From IMG/VR virus record IMGVR_UViG_3300025417_000595, positions 1 through 25,492 of that record: 25,492 bases of DNA. One strand, written 5' to 3'. Under the pieces are notes generated by a model that saw only the letters and a list, made by a program, of their open reading frames with translations, was not told the DNA's origin and searched no databases. The stretch's first letter is position 1. Each line of letters starts with the position of its first letter. Shown here in pieces: positions 21,260-25,492 of this stretch. This DNA comes from a virus. The position numbers and the translations under genes are program-made.

Positions 21260-21898
21260 GTGAATGCAGATTATTTTTGCATAGTATACCCCGGGGGCAC
21301 AGGTGGAAATCATATGGCAAATATGATTCGCTTGTGTCCCGAAGTTCATTCTGAAGTAGAAGATTATCAAAAAAAGATTATTGAATTTTACGAGAATGAG
21401 ACATTACGATTACAAAATACAACCTACTTAGATGCTAGAGATGTAAAGGCTCATTTTTTTGATAGCCATAGTGTACAACGATTTCCCAAATCAGATAAAC
21501 TTGTATTACTAGAAGGTCATTTTCAGCAATATGAGCAGTCTATCTTGGATGGTAAGTTCCCGTATAATCCTAAATGTTTTTGGCTAATAGTAGCATTTCC
21601 TAATTGGGATTCACTGCCAGGTAAAAGAATTAGAGCCATGAATTTTTGGCCGCAAAATCCTAATTATTATACTATTCCTTTTAACTTTTTCGTAAACAAT
21701 AAAATAACAGCAACAGATGAAAATGGCACGTTATTTGATAGTGAAATACTATTTACTGATCAAGGCTCTGAATATTTACGAACTGAGTTAAGAAAATTTG
21801 ATTTAGAACTTCCTGCTAGTGCTGACATATTGCATAGACATTGGATTGGTTGGATGAGGTTGATTGAGAACTGTCCACCTTTGTTTGATCCAAACTAA
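21260..21898 (+). CDS. P-loop-like protein (sulfotransferase-like?), GTG start
   Basis: A 212-aa protein that starts at GTG 21260, right after the preceding stop (TAA 21256-21258). The N-terminus reads FCIVYPGGTGGNHMANMI, a Gly-rich P-loop-like turn (GGTGGNH) after a hydrophobic strand, as in some sulfotransferase- or kinase-like proteins; no clear Walker B is visible. The rest has Trp/Phe/Pro-rich segments (CFWLIVAFPNWDSLPG) and an acidic C-terminus with HRHWIGWM. I recall similar phage proteins but no proven function. No ATG in frame is close to the start. Confidence 0.75.
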   Translation: MNADYFCIVYPGGTGGNHMANMIRLCPEVHSEVEDYQKKIIEFYENETLRLQNTTYLDARDVKAHFFDSHSVQRFPKSDKLVLLEGHFQQYEQSILDGKFPYNPKCFWLIVAFPNWDSLPGKRIRAMNFWPQNPNYYTIPFNFFVNNKITATDENGTLFDSEILFTDQGSEYLRTELRKFDLELPASADILHRHWIGWMRLIENCPPLFDPN

Positions 21899-21901
21899 AT
21901 A
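21894..21901 (+). promoter_or_regulatory. Late promoter box ACTAAATA, 5 nt before ATG
   Basis: ACTAAATA overlaps the stop codon of the previous gene and lies exactly 5 nt before ATG 21907, where no Shine-Dalgarno is visible. Same layout as at 5346, 22199 and 23767. Confidence 0.6.
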
Positions 21902-21906
21902 CTGTT

Positions 21907-22188
21907 ATGTTCGATGCATTCAAACAAGCCAAATTACAAAATGCATATAAAAATATGCGTAATTTTAATTTGGGCCCTGAAAAAGAAATGACATTAGACG
22001 AATTAAAACGTCTAAGTGGTTCGGGAAAGATTACAGGGGAAATCAATCAACCTATTGATGCGCAACTTATGGCTAAGAAACAACAATATATGCGTGATAA
22101 CAACATCAAACCAGGTGATAAAGAATGGTTTAAAGTTATGTTTGCCAAACCACATCTTACTGGTGAAGACCCTTTTTCAAAAAAGTAG
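21907..22188 (+). CDS. Small protein upstream of the large terminase
   Basis: A 93-aa soluble, helical, basic protein (MFDAFKQAKLQNAYKNMRNF; EMTLDELKRLSGSG; AQLMAKKQQYMRDNNIKPGD). It directly precedes the large terminase gene, the place of the small terminase in many phages, but it has no recognisable helix-turn-helix or T4 gp16 features and is shorter than most small terminases. It starts with the ACTAAATA-5-ATG layout. Function unknown; a packaging role is only suggested by position. Confidence 0.78.
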   Translation: MFDAFKQAKLQNAYKNMRNFNLGPEKEMTLDELKRLSGSGKITGEINQPIDAQLMAKKQQYMRDNNIKPGDKEWFKVMFAKPHLTGEDPFSKK

Positions 22189-22198
22189 CATATTAAGT

Positions 22199-22206
22199 AC
22201 TAAATA
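22199..22206 (+). promoter_or_regulatory. Late promoter box ACTAAATA, 5 nt before ATG of terminase
   Basis: ACTAAATA in the 23-nt gap before the large terminase, exactly 5 nt from ATG 22212, with no Shine-Dalgarno. Confidence 0.6.
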
Positions 22207-22211
22207 GTATT

Positions 22212-23759
22212 ATGGCAAACGCATTCTCACTAGTAAAGACACCCTATCAGAAAACACTTTTTGCTAATCAAAAGCAATTAGATGATTTTGTGAAATGTTG
22301 TGATCCCAATACAGGGTATCTATACTTCATGGATAACTTCTTTCACATACAACACCCAACTAAGGGTAGTATGTTATATCATCCATGGCCTTATCAACAA
22401 AAACTAATTGATACCTATCACAATTATAGATTTAGTATCAACTTGATGCCTCGACAAAGTGGTAAGTCAACTAGTGCCGCGGGTTATTTGTTGTGGTATG
22501 CAATGTTTATACCAGACAGTACCATTCTTATTGCCGCACACAAGTATACAGGTGCGCAAGAAATTATGCAACGTATACGTTATGCATATGAGAACTGCCC
22601 TGATCATATTAAAGCAGGTGTCACAACATACAACAAAGGATCACTGGACTTTGAGAACGGTAGTCGTATTGTAAGTGCAACAACTACTGAAAATACTGGT
22701 CGTGGTATGTCTATTACACTGTTATATCTTGACGAGTTCGCATTCGTAAGACCTAGTATTGCTAAAGAATTCTGGACTGCTATTACTCCAACACTATCAA
22801 CTGGTGGTAAAGCGATTATCACAAGTACCCCAAACAGTGACGAAGATCAATTCGCATTAATTTGGAAAGGTGCAAACAAAACAGAAGATGAATATGGAAA
22901 TCAAACAGATGTTGGTATAAACGGTTTCAAAGCATATCGTGCGCATTGGAGAGAACAGCCCGGTCGTGATGACAAGTGGGCTGAAGAAATGAAAGCACAG
23001 TTAGGTGAAGATCGTTTCAATCGTGAAATCGGTTGTGAATTCATTATTGCTGATGAAACATTAATTAATCCAAACACATTGATTCAATTAGATGGCATTG
23101 AACCTATTACACGTATGGGACAAGTACGTTGGTATAAACAACCTACTAAAGGTAATATCTATGTAGTAGGACTTGATCCAAGTCTTGGTACAGGTGGAGA
23201 TAATGCGGCTATTCAAATCTATGAAGCAAACACTACAACACAGATAGGTGAGTGGAAGCACAATAAAACAGATATCCCTAATCAAATTAAACTGTTAGCA
23301 CAAATCAACAAGTATATTACAGACATTACCAAAGAACCTAACAATTTATATTACTCAATTGAGAACAACAGTATTGGCGAAGCCGCATTGGTCAGTTTAG
23401 CAGAATACGGCGAGAGCAATATTCCAGGTATCTTTATCAGCGAACCGGGCAAAAAGCGTAAGGGCTTTACAACAACACAAAAACCTAAACTAGCGGCCTG
23501 TGCAAAATTCAAAACACTACTAGAATCTAAAAAGATGACAGTAAACAGCAAGTCATTAATAAGCGAACTAAAAGAATTTGTTGCTAGTGGTGGCAGTTAT
23601 GCAGCCAAAGTTGGTGGAACGGACGATCTAGTTATGTCATCCTTACTAGTAGTTAGAATATTCCAACTATTAAGCGACTATAATAGTGACTTAGAGTCAC
23701 ATATTAGGGATCACCAAGAGATCATTGCACCATTGCCCTTCTTTGCCGTTCTAGGGTAA
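22212..23759 (+). CDS. Large terminase subunit (T4 gp17 type)
   Basis: A 515-aa DNA packaging motor. The N-terminal ATPase has Walker A RQSGKST at 81-87, Walker B LLYLDE around 170-175 (D174-E175) and the coupling motif ITSTPN. The C-terminal RNase H-like nuclease has D322 (GLDPSLGTGGDNAA) and acidic D471-D472 (GTDDLVMSS). It cuts concatemeric DNA and drives it into the prohead. The pattern and length (T4 gp17 is 610 aa) place it in the T4-like superfamily. No ribosome site is visible; an ACTAAATA box lies 5 nt before the start. It is followed 20 nt later by the long structural-type gene, not by T4 tail sheath, so gene order differs from T4. Confidence 0.96.
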   Translation: MANAFSLVKTPYQKTLFANQKQLDDFVKCCDPNTGYLYFMDNFFHIQHPTKGSMLYHPWPYQQKLIDTYHNYRFSINLMPRQSGKSTSAAGYLLWYAMFIPDSTILIAAHKYTGAQEIMQRIRYAYENCPDHIKAGVTTYNKGSLDFENGSRIVSATTTENTGRGMSITLLYLDEFAFVRPSIAKEFWTAITPTLSTGGKAIITSTPNSDEDQFALIWKGANKTEDEYGNQTDVGINGFKAYRAHWREQPGRDDKWAEEMKAQLGEDRFNREIGCEFIIADETLINPNTLIQLDGIEPITRMGQVRWYKQPTKGNIYVVGLDPSLGTGGDNAAIQIYEANTTTQIGEWKHNKTDIPNQIKLLAQINKYITDITKEPNNLYYSIENNSIGEAALVSLAEYGESNIPGIFISEPGKKRKGFTTTQKPKLAACAKFKTLLESKKMTVNSKSLISELKEFVASGGSYAAKVGGTDDLVMSSLLVVRIFQLLSDYNSDLESHIRDHQEIIAPLPFFAVLG

Positions 23760-23766
23760 GGGTTGG

Positions 23767-23774
23767 ACTAAATA
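23767..23774 (+). promoter_or_regulatory. Late promoter box ACTAAATA, 5 nt before ATG
   Basis: ACTAAATA in the 20-nt gap after the terminase, exactly 5 nt before ATG 23780, no Shine-Dalgarno. Confidence 0.6.
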
Positions 23775-23779
23775 TACAT

Positions 23780-25492
23780 ATGGCAGTAGATACAGAAAAT
23801 TTCAATACTAAATTATACGACCTTTTAAAAGTCAGGGGTTATAAACCTGTCCCATTAAATGCAAAAAACCAGCGTGTTGAGGCTAGTCCACAGGCTGACG
23901 TTATTGAATTCAACTTTACCAAAGACGGTGAAGATTATGGTAAGGCATGGGTCAGCATTGATGATGCACAGAAACTAGTCGTATATTATAGCAACGAACA
24001 AGCAGATAGTCCAAGTGGTGCAACTCCTGGGCTAGATTATGATGATACGTGGACAGGATTACTAAAGCAACTCAAAAATTGGGCACAACGTAGACAATTA
24101 AGTTTTGAGTTATCCGACAAGGACCGTATTAGTGACGATATGAGACATAGGGAATACTACAAAATGAAAGACAATCTATCAGAAGGCTACTACCCAATGG
24201 GTAAAAGTGCTAGTTACAGCGATTCAGTACCTAGCGTAAAAATCATATTACAACATACCAGACAAATCCAAGAAGGTGAACAACGTTTCCGTAACATTGC
24301 ACGTATCTTCTTAGAAAACTCACAAGGTGAAAGAATTCTTGCACCTACAACACGTCCTGGTATTGCCCGTGTCTATGCCCGTCACTTAGCAGAAGGTGGT
24401 GTTCCAAATGATGATCGTTGGAATCACATTAAAGGTCTTTGTGAAGAATACAATAAAATGGCTGGATTCGTTCGTGCCACTCGCAATGGACAATTCAATG
24501 AATCAGCACAACAATTAGTAAATGAAGGTATCAATCATTATAACAAACTACGTGAATCATTAAGTCGTATGACAGGTAAACGTGGTTATACTGCTTACTT
24601 TGAAAGTTGGACTCCTACATTAATGGAGACAGAAGGTGATGATCAAACTAACTTAAATGAATTGTTTGTACAAGAAACACTTGACCCACGCATTGAAAGT
24701 GTAATGCCTATCTTATCACGCCTACGCAAAAACATTGGCGAGATGAAAGAAGTAACTGAATTAAGCGAATGGGCTGAAAGCGTTGGCATGGAAGAAGCCA
24801 CAGACATGAAGACTATTCCTGAAGAGGAAGAAGTTGAAGAAGGCATGGTAGGTAAAATACTTGGTGGCGCGGCATTGATTGCGGCATTGCAAGGAATTAG
24901 TTACTTAGAAGCAAAAGATGCATATGATCATAGCCCACAATTACAAAAATTAGAAAAATTCTATCAACGTGCTAAAAAAGAAGGCGACGTAGAAAAGATC
25001 AAAGAGATTGAACATAGAATTGAAATGCAAAAAGATCGCTTATCATTAGATAAGGGTGAAGTAATGGGTGATAATGGTAAGCCAATTGATCCTGTTTATG
25101 AATCAGACGATGAATTAGCAAAAATTAAAGAATTGTTAAAAAAAAATCCTGAACTTGCCAAAAAATTTGCAAGGATGGAACCCAAAGATCAAGACGAATT
25201 AGTTACTAAATTATCTATTGCTAGCAAAAAAGCCAGAGAAAAATCTGATGGTTCAGGTGCTAGCGCAGAAGATTGGGGCCGTGCATTAAAAGGCATCGTA
25301 GGATTAGCAGGTATTGGTGGTATGGGATTGCCAGCAGGTTACTATGAAGAGGGCGAAGAACATGAAGAAGGTGTAGCAGAAAGTTCATTAAACGAATTTG
25401 CACCAGGTGAAAACCCCGGTGGTAATAGTGGTGATGAATATATCAGAACGCTAGCAAGTGCTTGGTATAACCAAGATTTAAGTGCTATTGCT
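23780..25492 (+). CDS. Large phage protein, probable virion component (3' end outside window)
   Basis: The frame is open from ATG 23780 to the window edge (571 residues seen). I recall this kind of protein next to terminase in aquatic T4-like phages, but no function is established to me. Residues 1-115 are mixed alpha/beta; 140-250 are helical and charged with an RIFLENSQGERI-type segment; acidic Glu-rich stretches occur at about 345-355 and near 540. Two hydrophobic glycine-rich segments (MVGKILGGAALIAALQG at 356 and GIVGLAGIGGMGLPAG near 515) could be membrane-interacting. Near the end it has SLNEFAPGENPG followed by YIRTLASAWYN. L-N-E before F matches the T4 prohead protease rule. A role in head or DNA ejection is plausible but unproven. 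Confidence 0.85.
   Translation, partial: MAVDTENFNTKLYDLLKVRGYKPVPLNAKNQRVEASPQADVIEFNFTKDGEDYGKAWVSIDDAQKLVVYYSNEQADSPSGATPGLDYDDTWTGLLKQLKNWAQRRQLSFELSDKDRISDDMRHREYYKMKDNLSEGYYPMGKSASYSDSVPSVKIILQHTRQIQEGEQRFRNIARIFLENSQGERILAPTTRPGIARVYARHLAEGGVPNDDRWNHIKGLCEEYNKMAGFVRATRNGQFNESAQQLVNEGINHYNKLRESLSRMTGKRGYTAYFESWTPTLMETEGDDQTNLNELFVQETLDPRIESVMPILSRLRKNIGEMKEVTELSEWAESVGMEEATDMKTIPEEEEVEEGMVGKILGGAALIAALQGISYLEAKDAYDHSPQLQKLEKFYQRAKKEGDVEKIKEIEHRIEMQKDRLSLDKGEVMGDNGKPIDPVYESDDELAKIKELLKKNPELAKKFARMEPKDQDELVTKLSIASKKAREKSDGSGASAEDWGRALKGIVGLAGIGGMGLPAGYYEEGEEHEEGVAESSLNEFAPGENPGGNSGDEYIRTLASAWYNQDLSAIA

Noticed and set aside
1-25492. CRISPR arrays, insertion sequences, integrase or attachment sites
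   Set aside because: No regularly spaced repeats, transposase or recombinase frames, or tRNA-end duplications were seen.

Overview
This window looks like part of the genome of a strictly lytic, tailed phage (Caudoviricetes) with a T4-like, probably myovirus-type, late programme that infects a Gram-negative bacterium. The evidence is a T4-type large terminase at 22212-23759, a spanin pair, tail/virion-like proteins, tightly packed genes all on the + strand (many with 4-nt ATGA overlaps), TAAATA late-promoter-like boxes in the short gaps, and AT-rich coding sequence. There is no integrase, repressor or other sign of lysogeny. Signal peptides, two lipoboxes and the spanins point to a host with an outer membrane. 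A circularly permuted tmRNA gene with an ANDN... tag suggests, but does not prove, an alphaproteobacterial host or source. Auxiliary genes such as a SpeD-like decarboxylase and thyA are typical of aquatic T4-like phages.

Left region (1-5008): the end of an unrecognised phage gene, a twitch/SPASM-type radical SAM protein, an SPPY-motif methyltransferase, two exported proteins (one a glycine-zipper protein), a 365-aa protein with a glycosyltransferase-like C-terminal pattern, and a 51-aa basic protein. Positions 5013-5330 hold the permuted tmRNA gene and its terminator. Next come a 2-oxoglutarate oxygenase-like protein, the SpeD-like protein, and a 625-aa multidomain protein (nucleotidyltransferase, unknown domain, ADP-ribosyltransferase-like domain) carrying a 23-residue motif twice (5359-8227).

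Middle region (8278-12954): four near-consensus sigma70 promoters with 17-bp spacers and a partly shared spacer sequence drive two small proteins, a MoxR-type AAA+ ATPase, two exported proteins (one an LPP20-like lipoprotein), and a VWA/metallopeptidase-like partner of the ATPase. This looks like an early or middle expression block. It continues into a run of overlapping small phage genes (12935-15252).

Right region (15315-25492): thymidylate synthase behind its own promoter, two small genes, an epimerase and a DegT-type aminotransferase (probably nucleotide-sugar or surface-glycan chemistry), the spanin pair, a tail/virion protein, a short protein whose N-terminus resembles the T4 capsid-targeting peptide, a second methyltransferase, a P-loop-like protein, a small gene, the large terminase, and the 5' part of a long structural-type gene that runs off the window.

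The most interesting points are the phage-borne permuted tmRNA with a visible precursor hairpin, a repeated start layout (ACTAAATA, 5 nt, ATG) that would give leaderless late mRNAs, the MoxR/VWA block with exported proteins in between, and peptide motifs that may mark proteins packaged into the head and cut by the prohead protease.
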